Source: Planctomycetota bacterium | Lineage (GTDB): Bacteria > Planctomycetota > Planctomycetia > Pirellulales > Pirellulaceae | NCBI GenBank assembly: GCA_014381825.1 | Contig: JACNKX010000191.1 | Span: forward strand, 1 to 64,000 | Direction: 5' to 3' | DNA: 64,000 nt | In this document: piece after piece, positions 23,464-34,074 of the stretch | Numbering within the stretch: position 1 is the first letter of the stretch | Layout: the number at the start of each line of letters is the position of its first letter | Notes under the pieces: model-generated | Database searches by the model: none | What the model saw: only the letters and a program-made list of their open reading frames with translations | Told to the model about the DNA's origin: nothing | Translations under genes and position numbers: made by a program

Positions 23464-26391
23464 TCATTGTCCGGCATTCAGGTATGCCAGCAGATCAGCA
23501 ACTTCTTCCGCCGTAAACATGTTTAGTAGTCCGTTGGGCATCCAGGAAGTTTGCGCGGGACGTATTTCTTCGATGTTTGCTTTCTCGATTTCAGTGATGG
23601 CGTACGGGTCTAAGACGTTCGTCGCAAGACGCAACTTCGTGGAACGATAATCGCCACCAAGCGCCGGGATTCCTACGAAGACGCGGCCATCGTCGGTGAC
23701 GACTTGCATCGACTGATATTTCTCGGGAATCACTTTCGAGGGTTCAATCATCGAGGTGAGCAAGTCGCGTTGGCTGAATCGACGGCTCACATTCGTAAGA
23801 TCAGGCCCGATCAATCGACCATATCCGCCAACGCGATGACAATGCACGCAGGAAGCTTCCGCGAAGAGCAACTTGCCTCGTTTCGGATCGCCGCGTCGAT
23901 CGATCTTTGCGGTCGCGGCGGCCAACTTATCGAGCGTCCAATGCTCAACGATCGGCCGTTGCGTCGCGATTTGCACCAATAACGTACGGTTTGGATCACT
24001 TGCCTCGATCAGCGCGGCAAGCTTGTCGCGATCACTTGGAGCAAGCGTCTCGATGGCGTCTGACCGAATCTTCGTGAGGAACTCGTTCATCCCCTGTCCG
24101 CCGGTGTAGTCACTTGTGCCAGCAAGCAGCTGAAAGTAGGACCTTCGGCTATCGATCGTCCAACCCGCTTGGGCGTCACGAATGACAAACAGATAGTGCA
24201 GTTGCTCGGCCTGCACCGTCGCGCCCGCTGCCAGTTCAAGCGTCTTTCCAACTACTGACTCTGATTTCAGTCGCACTAATACCTCGCTAATGACTCGGTT
24301 AACCGAGAACTCACGATCTGGATAAACGCTGTCGAGGGCTGAGCAAAGTCGAGCCGCAAGCTCTTTGCGAGGCTGCCAACTCTCCGTGCAAAGAGCCAAA
24401 GTATAGACGGCTGCCTCTCGCCATGAGCGACTCATCGCGTGCCAATTCATATTACAGATTCGTTCGACGATTTTCTCTCGCGATGCCTCGTCACCACTAC
24501 GAGCCAACGACAGCATCGCTGCCAGTGCCACCTTGTTCGATGATTCCACAACCGCCGCGTCCTTCCAATCGGACACGTCTTTCCGCTCAAGCAGATTCCT
24601 CGCGGCGGCACGTATCCACGGATCATCGCTTCCAAGCAGAGGCGTTATCCCAAGCGTGCCATCGACAAGTTCCGATTCAAGTCGCCGTCGCTTCTGATGC
24701 ATCGTGGTGGCGATTGTTTGGCGGTATTGCTGTTGCTGAGTGAGCACCGATCGCGACATCTTTGGACCTGTGTAGCGGATACGATATAAGGCGGACTGTG
24801 TGGCGCGACCTCCCGTCACCAGATACATCGATCCATCGGGACCGAAGTCGAGATCTGTAACGTTCAGCGGTCGACCCTGCAAAAAAGTCTCCGCCGTCAT
24901 CAAGTAGCTGCCACCGCGTGGGAGGGCATGGACCGCGATAACCCGACCGTACGTCCAATCAAGAATGAATAAGGCATCGCGGTATCGCGAAGGAAAGTTG
25001 CTCCAAGTGCCAAATTTCACTGCTGTCGGCGAGCCCTTGCCGATGTCGACGCCCGGCGTCGCATTGTCCATGTGATCGGGATAGTAAGGTGGCCACTGCT
25101 TGGTGACGCCTCGCCAGCCGTAATCTCCGCCGAGCGTCAGGTGACTGACGCGAGTGGGGCGGTACCACGGAGCGCCCATGTCGTACTCGGCATCCGCGTC
25201 GTAAGTAAAGCAGTCGCCGCGAAGGTTGAATGCGATCCCAAATGGGTTCCGCAGTCCGCCGACCAAGAGTTCGACTTCTTTGGAATCGGGGTCGATCCGC
25301 AACAGATGGCCTTCACTCGTCTTGATGCCTCGCCGCGCGTCACGAAAGAGGGATGTGAAGTCGCGACTGCCAGATGGCAGATCGACCGAGTCGCCTTGAA
25401 TGCTGTAGATCTTGCCGTCGGGACCGAGCGTTAGATCGTTACGCCCATGCCCTACCCCGCCACCAGATTCGTAAATCAGCTCTGGCTCGCCAAATCGACC
25501 GTCATCGCTCGCCGGCAGACGGTAAAGCCCTTTCGAATTGTTGGCATTCACAAAAAGGTCGTTGCCGACGAACAACAGCCCGCGACATTCCCGCATAGTG
25601 TCGTTAACCGTCTCGACCTTGTCGACGGCGCCAGCGTCACCCAAGGTCATTCGCAGCAGACCGACTTTCTCCTTCGCGATGAGTAAACGTCCTTGACTAT
25701 CAAACGCCATCGACACCCACGAGTCTTCGTCTTTCGCCGCCGAACGCAGCAACTCAATCTCAAACCCGTCGGTCAACTGAAACGACGCAGGATCGGTGCC
25801 TTCGGTCGCGCCGCTGGCTTGCTTCCACTGGTCGTAGTTTTCCGCCACATTAATGTCCGTACTGCGCTCACCCGGGATCAGCAGTCGATCGTCGACCGCG
25901 CCGAGCCGAATCGGCGCGTTCCAATCAGAATCATCGAACGCGACCGCGGCCCACTCTTCCGAAGCCTTCGCTCGGCATCGCCAACTGCAGTCCGTTACGA
26001 TCGTACGCTGCGAGCCATCTGCAAACTTGAGATCCAGCTGCACGAAACCGGCACAGTGGAGCGGTGGGCTCGCTTCGAGTTGCATTGCGATGGCGAGTTC
26101 GTCACCTACACACAAATTCGTCACATCAACTCGCAACACAGCGTCATACGGCTCAAGCTCTGCGACGAGGTTGCCGCTGACGAAGACCTTCAAGAAAGTT
26201 CCATCACCGCAAGCACGAAGCGTCGCCAGCGTAACTGGTTGGTCAACGGAGAAGCTCTTTCGAAAGAAGCCTTCGCCAGCGGAGGATGGTTCCGACGCGC
26301 ACCGCACCCACTCAGGTTGAGGCTCGACAGCGTGAGCGAGCGTTGCGAAGAGAGTCAGCCCAACGAACGCAACTCGAAAGAAAGACGACAT
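23464..26391 (-). CDS. PVC-type heme-binding CxxCH protein with sorbosone dehydrogenase-like propeller
   Basis: A 975-residue exported protein with signal peptide MSSFFRVAFVGLTLFATLAHA. The N terminus (about 25-190) resembles a jelly-roll domain. Residues about 200-560 form a PQQ-dependent sugar dehydrogenase-like propeller (GFEIELLRSAAKDEDSWVSMAFD, GRNDLTLGPDGKIYSIQGD, GGLRNPFGIAFNLRGDCFTYDADAEYDMGAPW). A helical HEAT-like region (about 590-830) follows, then a C-terminal cytochrome c domain with CVHCH (encoded near 23835-23850) and MIEPSKVIPEKYQS, as in planctomycete and verrucomicrobial putative membrane-bound dehydrogenases. Heme and PQQ-like redox chemistry on sugars or alcohols is likely but unproven. 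It is divergent from the sulfatase gene. Confidence 0.92.
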   Translation of the reverse strand: MSSFFRVAFVGLTLFATLAHAVEPQPEWVRCASEPSSAGEGFFRKSFSVDQPVTLATLRACGDGTFLKVFVSGNLVAELEPYDAVLRVDVTNLCVGDELAIAMQLEASPPLHCAGFVQLDLKFADGSQRTIVTDCSWRCRAKASEEWAAVAFDDSDWNAPIRLGAVDDRLLIPGERSTDINVAENYDQWKQASGATEGTDPASFQLTDGFEIELLRSAAKDEDSWVSMAFDSQGRLLIAKEKVGLLRMTLGDAGAVDKVETVNDTMRECRGLLFVGNDLFVNANNSKGLYRLPASDDGRFGEPELIYESGGGVGHGRNDLTLGPDGKIYSIQGDSVDLPSGSRDFTSLFRDARRGIKTSEGHLLRIDPDSKEVELLVGGLRNPFGIAFNLRGDCFTYDADAEYDMGAPWYRPTRVSHLTLGGDYGWRGVTKQWPPYYPDHMDNATPGVDIGKGSPTAVKFGTWSNFPSRYRDALFILDWTYGRVIAVHALPRGGSYLMTAETFLQGRPLNVTDLDFGPDGSMYLVTGGRATQSALYRIRYTGPKMSRSVLTQQQQYRQTIATTMHQKRRRLESELVDGTLGITPLLGSDDPWIRAAARNLLERKDVSDWKDAAVVESSNKVALAAMLSLARSGDEASREKIVERICNMNWHAMSRSWREAAVYTLALCTESWQPRKELAARLCSALDSVYPDREFSVNRVISEVLVRLKSESVVGKTLELAAGATVQAEQLHYLFVIRDAQAGWTIDSRRSYFQLLAGTSDYTGGQGMNEFLTKIRSDAIETLAPSDRDKLAALIEASDPNRTLLVQIATQRPIVEHWTLDKLAAATAKIDRRGDPKRGKLLFAEASCVHCHRVGGYGRLIGPDLTNVSRRFSQRDLLTSMIEPSKVIPEKYQSMQVVTDDGRVFVGIPALGGDYRSTKLRLATNVLDPYAITEIEKANIEEIRPAQTSWMPNGLLNMFTAEEVADLLAYLNAGQ

Positions 26392-26521
26392 TACAGTAAC
26401 CTGTTTTAAATAGACGGGTGCTCGATGGCTTTCCGAAGCCGTTGATTGTTGTCAACATTCGTTTGAGCTATCGTAAGCTCTTTAGCGGGCGTCCTCAAAT
26501 CAAGCTACTAGAGTGGAATTC

Positions 26522-27856
26522 ATGAACGGCAAATCTGACCTATCGCGAGTCGCACTGTTTTCACTCGTCTTTGTGTCGCTACAGACCGCTCTCTTCGCGG
26601 ACCAGCAACGCCCCAACATCGTCATGATCATGGCGGATGACCTCGGATTCGAATGCATCGGAGCCAACGGCGGGACCTCTTACAAGACACCCGTGTTGGA
26701 CAAACTTGCCAGCGAAGGAGTGCGATTCGAGCACTGTTACTCGCAGCCAATCTGCACGCCATCGCGCGTGAAGCTGATGACGGGCCGCTACAACGTGCGA
26801 AACTACGCCGAATTCGGCTTGCTTCATAAGTCGCAGACCACCTTTGGCAATATCGTTCGCGAGGCGGGTTACAAAACGTGCATTGTCGGCAAGTGGCAGT
26901 TAGGTGCCGAGGCGTCGTTGCCCGATCATTTCGGTTTCGATGAATACTGCTTGTGGCACATGCTCCGACGAGCCAGTCGCTATCCCTCGCCGGGACTCGA
27001 TATCAACGGCGTAAAGAAGGACTTTGCTCCTGGTTACGGTCCCGATGTGACGACGGAATACGCCATCGACTTCATCGGCCGACATCGCGACAAACCGTTC
27101 TTGCTCTACTATCCGATGATCTTGACCCATTGCCCCTTCGAGCCGACTCCCGATTCGAAAGATTGGGATCCTGAAAGTGCAGGCTCGAAGACCTACAAGG
27201 GCGACCCCAAGTACTTTGGCGACATGGTCACTTACATGGACAAGCAGATTGGTCGCATCCTCGAGCAACTCGATCGCGTCGGTGTGCGCGAAAACACGCT
27301 CGTGCTATTCACCGGTGACAATGGAACGGACCAGCCCGTCGTCTCGATGATGCGTGGCCGTGAGGTGGCGGGCGGGAAAGGGAAAACGACCGACGGAGGC
27401 ACGCGAGTGCCATTGATTGCACATTGGCAAGGCAAGACCGCGAAGGGAGTGACCTGCAATGACATCGTCGACTTCAGCGACTTCTTGCCGACGATGTGCG
27501 AGGCCGCCAGTGTAAGCGTTCCGACATCGCAGGGTGCCGATGGTCGAAGCTTCCTCCCACAACTGATGGGAAAGCAGGGAAAGCCTCGCGAGTGGATTTA
27601 CGTTTGGTACGCGCGAAACGGAGGTCCGAAGGGGGCCGAGTTTACACGCAACCAAAGGTACAAGCTGTATCGCAGTGGCAAATTCTATGACGTCGAGAAA
27701 GATGTCTTGGAGACGAAGCGTCTCGATCAGAGTGCTTTGTCATCCAAAGTGCAAGCCATCCGTGACAAATTGCAAGCGGCACTGGATCAATACTCGGACG
27801 CCCGTCCCGAGAAGTTCGCGAACTGGAAGCAGTACAAGAAAAAGAAGATTAAGTAG
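26522..27856 (+). CDS. Sulfatase (arylsulfatase family), exported
   Basis: A 444-residue enzyme expected to hydrolyse sulfate esters, probably on sulfated polysaccharides. The ATG at 26522 starts a signal peptide (SRVALFSLVFVSLQTALFA); a GTG at 26513 is in frame but less likely. The active site is CTPSR (C78-R82), in which the cysteine would be converted to formylglycine; the metal-binding aspartates MADDLG (D39, D40) and the C-terminal LFTGDNGT motif are present. All hallmarks of an active enzyme are visible. The TAG stop lies within a long hairpin shared with the convergent ceramidase-like gene. Confidence 0.93.
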   Translation: MNGKSDLSRVALFSLVFVSLQTALFADQQRPNIVMIMADDLGFECIGANGGTSYKTPVLDKLASEGVRFEHCYSQPICTPSRVKLMTGRYNVRNYAEFGLLHKSQTTFGNIVREAGYKTCIVGKWQLGAEASLPDHFGFDEYCLWHMLRRASRYPSPGLDINGVKKDFAPGYGPDVTTEYAIDFIGRHRDKPFLLYYPMILTHCPFEPTPDSKDWDPESAGSKTYKGDPKYFGDMVTYMDKQIGRILEQLDRVGVRENTLVLFTGDNGTDQPVVSMMRGREVAGGKGKTTDGGTRVPLIAHWQGKTAKGVTCNDIVDFSDFLPTMCEAASVSVPTSQGADGRSFLPQLMGKQGKPREWIYVWYARNGGPKGAEFTRNQRYKLYRSGKFYDVEKDVLETKRLDQSALSSKVQAIRDKLQAALDQYSDARPEKFANWKQYKKKKIK

Positions 27857-27952
27857 GCCGGACCAAGGCTTTGCGAAGTTCCGGCAGCAGCGAGTTGTGG
27901 CCTCAACGGAATTCCGGAACGGCGTCGCCAAGCCTCCTTGTTACCGGCCTAC
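27853..27952. terminator. Long imperfect hairpin overlapping the sulfatase stop codon
   Basis: The outer stem pairs GTAGGCCGG (27853-27861) with CCGGCCTAC (27944-27952). Next CAAGG (27864-27868) pairs with CCTTG (27936-27940), and GTTCCGG (27878-27884) pairs with CCGGAAC (27914-27920). The TAG stop of the sulfatase (27854-27856) is in the left arm and the stop of the convergent gene is 5 bp beyond the right arm. It could act as a bidirectional terminator or be a repeat element. Confidence 0.75.
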
Positions 27953-27956
27953 GGCG

Positions 27957-29390
27957 CTACGGTGCAGCAACTTGATCGAGTAGCTTCGCCAACTCCAGTT
28001 CGATTTTTTCAGACGCTTCGATCTCAAGAATGTTCGTGCCAAGCCACGTTTCGTAACCACCGAGTCGATGTTGTTGCGGGTCGGGCAAGTATCCATAGTG
28101 TCCGTTGGCCAACTCGATGGTAAAGGTCGGTTTGAGCGGGCTGCTGGCCTTGATTCGCAGTCCAATCTCGACGAGAACTTCGCACGGGATCGATGTGATG
28201 CCGACGTCGCCAATGCGGACGGCTTGAAGTACTAGTTCTTCCGTTCCCTTGTGCTCATCGAGCACTAGCGTCCACTTGGCATACGGCTTGGCACGAGGCG
28301 GCAGCTTCTTCTCGTCAGACTCGGCGAGGAATTCCTTGGCCTGAGCCACCTGCTCCGCCGATGGCTTGCGAACCTTTAGCGTTAGTTCTGTTTGTGCCAT
28401 CGCCAATGCGACTGAACTCTGATACTTGACCTTTGGCATCGCTTCGTGAACGCGATCAGCAACCAAACTCGCGACGTGACGAACCTGCTCGAATGGCTTC
28501 TTTCGCGGACGGGGATTCATGAACTGGATATTGTTAATGTCGCCACTCGTGCCGTTCGACATGATGCCCACGAATGGAGCCAGCGCGTCTTGTTGTCCTT
28601 CAGGGAACAGGCGTTGTTCGATCTGGCGTGCGAACTCGCCGAAGTAGTCCGCCGAAACGCCACCGCCAGGAATGTTACCGACGTAGTGCAACGAATAGTT
28701 CGCTAACAGTGCTATCGGACGTCCTTCGGGAGTTCGTACCGACAGAAACATCACCTCGGGATCAACCGGGCCTGCGGGACGATCAAGCACGGTCGGACCT
28801 CGCGGCGGATTCATCTTCACTTGATCGTCGATGCCACCGAACGGGTTCATCGACATACGACCGGGCTTCAAATGCCAACGCCGATTGTTAATCTCCTCAG
28901 GGACTTCACAACGGCCCCAGCCAAACTCTGCCGGCGCAAGATTCGATGTGGCTTGATGCAGTGCCGACACGATTCCGCGAGTGACATGCTCAACATATCC
29001 GGGATCAGCAGCAACCTCACGCCGATCGCGAGACGCTGGAGCAGTATGCGTATGTGTCGCTGACGCCAGAATGTGATCCGCAGGCATTCCACATATTTCC
29101 GCAGCTCGACGTTTCGCCTCGTCGAATAATTCTCGCGGACAATAACAGCTGTCAACGACCACAAATCCTAATCGCGTCGATCCGTTGTCCAACACCAACG
29201 CTCTGGCATTTAACGGATCCCAAGCATGTGTCGCCAGCCGCTCGCTGAACGAGCCCACCATTGGCACGGGCCATTTTTGCGGCGTGATGTCCGCCGTGGC
29301 TGCACCAGCTCGGAATTCTTCGGCCGCAGAAGCGTTAGAAACAACAATGCCTAGGATGAGGCAGTGCAGTGCAAATCGAAGCCCATTCAT
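27957..29390 (-). CDS. Neutral/alkaline non-lysosomal ceramidase-like protein, exported
   Basis: The ATG at 29390 gives a signal peptide (MNGLRFALHCLILGIVVSNASA); the 32 residues upstream in the open frame lack such a signal. The 477-residue product has the N-terminal FRAGAATADITP motif of the ceramidase family and a metal-binding HILASATHTHTAPASRD segment, followed by SLHYVGN and GTSGDINNI. Ceramidases cleave the amide bond of ceramide. Planctomycetes have many divergent members with this fold, and the substrate may be another amide or sugar-lipid. It is convergent with the sulfatase and divergent from ligA. Confidence 0.88.
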   Translation of the reverse strand: MNGLRFALHCLILGIVVSNASAAEEFRAGAATADITPQKWPVPMVGSFSERLATHAWDPLNARALVLDNGSTRLGFVVVDSCYCPRELFDEAKRRAAEICGMPADHILASATHTHTAPASRDRREVAADPGYVEHVTRGIVSALHQATSNLAPAEFGWGRCEVPEEINNRRWHLKPGRMSMNPFGGIDDQVKMNPPRGPTVLDRPAGPVDPEVMFLSVRTPEGRPIALLANYSLHYVGNIPGGGVSADYFGEFARQIEQRLFPEGQQDALAPFVGIMSNGTSGDINNIQFMNPRPRKKPFEQVRHVASLVADRVHEAMPKVKYQSSVALAMAQTELTLKVRKPSAEQVAQAKEFLAESDEKKLPPRAKPYAKWTLVLDEHKGTEELVLQAVRIGDVGITSIPCEVLVEIGLRIKASSPLKPTFTIELANGHYGYLPDPQQHRLGGYETWLGTNILEIEASEKIELELAKLLDQVAAP

Positions 29391-29536
29391 GATTGTTAAT
29401 CCTGGTTTTTGCAAGCAGTAACATCGTGGAGCGGAGCCAATTGTAGCAAGTCGCCCCACCCTCACAACAAACGAGATTTTTGGCACAATGCCGTTGTGTT
29501 AGAGATCTGTTCTGTCAGAGATCAGTAAGTTCCTAG

Positions 29537-31567
<2,031 letters not shown>

Positions 31568-31699
31568 TCGATCTAACAGACACAGCGAGCGGCGGCGTGG
31601 ATAATCGACGCGGTTAGTAGATCAGTTGTGGTCGCATTTTAAGTGACGGCTACGTTTCGCCCGGCTTCGCCGCACTAGCAACAAGCAAATGGAGTTGTC
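31568..31699. other. Gap between ligA and DUF547 gene
   Basis: A 132-bp gap. AGTGACGGCTAC at 31642-31653 matches 11 of 12 bases of the right end of the REP-like repeat seen at 12266 and 13774, so it may be a decayed copy. No terminator with a T tract is visible. Confidence 0.3.
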
Positions 31700-32575
31700 A
31701 TGAACCTCGGAAGAGTGAGTTCGTTGTTAAAGCTCTTAATCACCATCGGCATCTTTGCCGGAAGCGTCTGCCTGATCAGCGGCACCGCGACGGCTGGGGC
31801 GAAGGTCACAGTCGGTCGCAACGTCGCCGCAAGCGAACGGATTTCAATCGATCAGATTGATCACTCGCACTGGAACGTTTTGCTGAAGAAGTATGTCGAC
31901 CAAGCAGGGAACGTTAACTATACGGCGTGGAAACATTCGCGGCAGGACGAGCAACAGCTGGACGCGTATCTGGCGCAACTTTCACATGCCGACTCGCGCA
32001 AACGAGCCAGTCGTGAAGCAATCCTCGCGTTTTGGATCAATGCTTACAACGCTGTCACGATCAAGGGAATACTTCGCGAGTATCCAACCACTAGCATTCG
32101 AAATCACACGGCCCGCGTGTTTGGCTACAACATTTGGAAAGATCTGCTGTTGGTCGTCGGTGGCGAGGCTTACTATCTCGAACAGATCGAGCACGAGATC
32201 CTCCGCAAGATGAACGAACCACGAATTCACTTTGCGATTGTCTGTGCATCGACAAGCTGCCCCAAACTCCGCAACGAGGCTTATCTGGGCCAGACGCTGG
32301 ACGAACAACTTGCCGACAACGCGCGCGATTTCTTCGCGAAATCTGGCAATTTCCGTTATGACCCAAGCAGTCGTCGATTCCACGTCTCTTCAATTCTAAG
32401 TTGGTTCGCGGAAGATTTTGGCAAGGATCAAGCGGCGCAACTCCGCGCGATCGCCCCACATCTGCCGACTCCAGCAACGCAGCAAGCGGCTCGTACGAAT
32501 GCAGTTCGCATCTCGTACTTGGATTACGACTGGGGGCTGAATGATCAAGCGACCGTTCGCTCTGCGCGGAGGTAG
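31700..32575 (+). CDS. DUF547 domain protein, exported
   Basis: A 291-residue protein with a signal peptide (LLKLLITIGIFAGSVCLISGTATA). The DUF547 signature is clear: HWNVLLKKYVDQAGNVNYTAW near the start, then REAILAFWINAYNAVTIKGIL, and the conserved RIHFAIVCASTSCPKLRNEAY with two cysteines, followed by SSILSWFAEDFG. The family is widespread among Proteobacteria and planctomycetes; its conserved H and C residues suggest a catalytic, possibly thiol-based, activity in the periplasm. The gene appears to stand alone. Confidence 0.92.
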   Translation: MNLGRVSSLLKLLITIGIFAGSVCLISGTATAGAKVTVGRNVAASERISIDQIDHSHWNVLLKKYVDQAGNVNYTAWKHSRQDEQQLDAYLAQLSHADSRKRASREAILAFWINAYNAVTIKGILREYPTTSIRNHTARVFGYNIWKDLLLVVGGEAYYLEQIEHEILRKMNEPRIHFAIVCASTSCPKLRNEAYLGQTLDEQLADNARDFFAKSGNFRYDPSSRRFHVSSILSWFAEDFGKDQAAQLRAIAPHLPTPATQQAARTNAVRISYLDYDWGLNDQATVRSARR

Positions 32576-32809
32576 CTGGAATTGAAACGCCGTGGGGACG
32601 CCGGCGGATGAGAGCATTGGCGGTCGACACACCCTCCGTAGACCGGTGTTGCCATCCGTGGGTTAATCTTCAGGGGCGATTGTGACTATAATACTAGGCT
32701 CCGTTTTAAAAGTCGTAGCAGAAGTCGTGAGACTTTTGATTCCTCGGAAGCCTCACGAGTTCCCCGACGTGTGGACTTCGTACGAACGCAAATCTAGGGT
32801 GTGAGCAGA
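32576..32809. promoter_or_regulatory. Leader region with hairpins upstream of FGE-like gene
   Basis: Within this 234-bp gap, AAAAGTC (32708-32714) pairs with GACTTTT (32731-32737), and an alternative 4-nt-loop hairpin can form at about 32720-32737. An AGGG ribosome site at 32796-32799 lies 10 nt before the ATG at 32810. No clear promoter consensus is seen. Confidence 0.35.
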
Positions 32810-33889
32810 ATGAAGTCATCTAGCCGCGCAAGCCGCTACGCACGAGTAACGATCGGAATGTCTCTAGCACTTATCGCAGTCGAAACATCGTCTGCGGCCG
32901 ATCGCCCTGCCCCCTTGCCGATCGCGAACTCGGACGCCGCTTCCGAAGCAGAGATGAAGCCCTACGTCGAGTTGGTAGAGCATGCGAATGCGAAGATCGA
33001 TATGGTCGCGATTCCAAGCGGCAAATTCGTCATGGGAAGTCTCGCGACAGAAGCGGATCGCAACAACGACGAAGGGCCACAGCGTGAAGTTGCGATCGAT
33101 GCGTTCTGGATGGGCAAGCACGAGATCACTTGGGATGCCTACGAAGTCTGGATGTCGGATCTTGATGTGTTTCGTCGCACGGCGCTCAGCGTGGAACCAA
33201 CCGCTCGCGATAAAGCCGCCGACGAGTTTCAACTGAGCCAACCGACGGAACCGTACACCGACATGAGCTTCGGGATGGGAACACGCGGCTATCCGGCGAT
33301 CTGTATGACGCAACATGCCGCGCGAACGTTTTGCAAGTGGCTGAGCGCTAAGACCGGGCGCTATTATCGATTGCCCACCGAAGCCGAATGGGAGTACGCC
33401 TGCCGCGCGGGAACGACGACGACGTACTCGTTCGGGGATGATGTGTCGAAGATCAAGGAGTATGCGTGGTTCTACGACAACAGCGAAGCCTATGCGAAAG
33501 TTGGCAAGAAGAAGCCCAATCCGTGGGGGCTGCACGATATGCATGGCAATGTCTCGGAATGGGTCCTCGACCAATATGTCCCGGATTTTTACGCCAGCGA
33601 CGCGGCTCGCGGCAAACTTCCCCTTGCAATTCCGACGACTCTATACCCTCGCGTGGTGCGCGGCGGAGGGTGGGATGACGATCCTGATCGGCTACGAAGT
33701 GCGGCGCGGATTGCGTCGAGTGAAGAATGGAAAGAGCGAGACCCTCAATTGCCTCAAAGCATTTGGTATCACACAGATGCGTTGAGTGTTGGCTTTCGCA
33801 TCGTCCGCCCGCTGGTTGAACCGACCGACGCCGAGAAGGCAGAAAAATGGGGCAAGACTGAACCGCCACAAATTGACGAAGAAGAGTGA
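32810..33889 (+). CDS. FGE-sulfatase-like (SUMF1 fold) secreted protein lacking the active-site cysteines
   Basis: A 359-residue protein with a signal-like N terminus (YARVTIGMSLALIAVETSSA), started at ATG 32810 because AGGG lies 10 nt upstream, whereas the GTG at 32801 is too close to it. The body is the formylglycine-generating-enzyme fold: IPSGKFVMGSLATEADRNNDEGPQ, FWMGKHEITWDAYEVWM, YYRLPTEAEWEYACRAGTTT, GLHDMHGNVSEWVLD, and VVRGGGWDDDPDRLRSAAR. True FGEs carry two cysteines just after RGGSW; here D and R occupy that stretch, so it is unlikely to activate the sulfatase at 26522 by the known mechanism. It may bind ligands or be an enzyme of another type. It is 185 bp upstream of the oxidoreductase gene. 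Confidence 0.87.
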   Translation: MKSSSRASRYARVTIGMSLALIAVETSSAADRPAPLPIANSDAASEAEMKPYVELVEHANAKIDMVAIPSGKFVMGSLATEADRNNDEGPQREVAIDAFWMGKHEITWDAYEVWMSDLDVFRRTALSVEPTARDKAADEFQLSQPTEPYTDMSFGMGTRGYPAICMTQHAARTFCKWLSAKTGRYYRLPTEAEWEYACRAGTTTTYSFGDDVSKIKEYAWFYDNSEAYAKVGKKKPNPWGLHDMHGNVSEWVLDQYVPDFYASDAARGKLPLAIPTTLYPRVVRGGGWDDDPDRLRSAARIASSEEWKERDPQLPQSIWYHTDALSVGFRIVRPLVEPTDAEKAEKWGKTEPPQIDEEE

Positions 33890-33995
33890 CAAGTGAGTCG
33901 GTTTAGGGCACAATACGATTCGCCTCATGCACTTGTCTACCAAGTCCAAGGTCGTCGCTGGATTCGCTAAGAATTCAGTGAATCGAATTGTAAAT

Positions 33996-34016
33996 CTGAA
34001 GTCTTGGCGACTTCAG
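33996..34016. repeat. 8-bp hairpin palindrome, possible REP-like element
   Basis: CTGAAGTC (33996-34003) pairs with GACTTCAG (34009-34016) around a 5-nt loop, between the FGE-like and oxidoreductase genes. It is followed by CTAAAAGATTTAG and not by a T tract. Its core GAAGTC/GACTTC resembles the hairpin at 32721-32737. Confidence 0.5.
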
Positions 34017-34074
34017 CTAAAAGATTTAGAAGTCCCACCAAAAACAATCCCTCCTAGTCTCGAAAGGCCGGATC

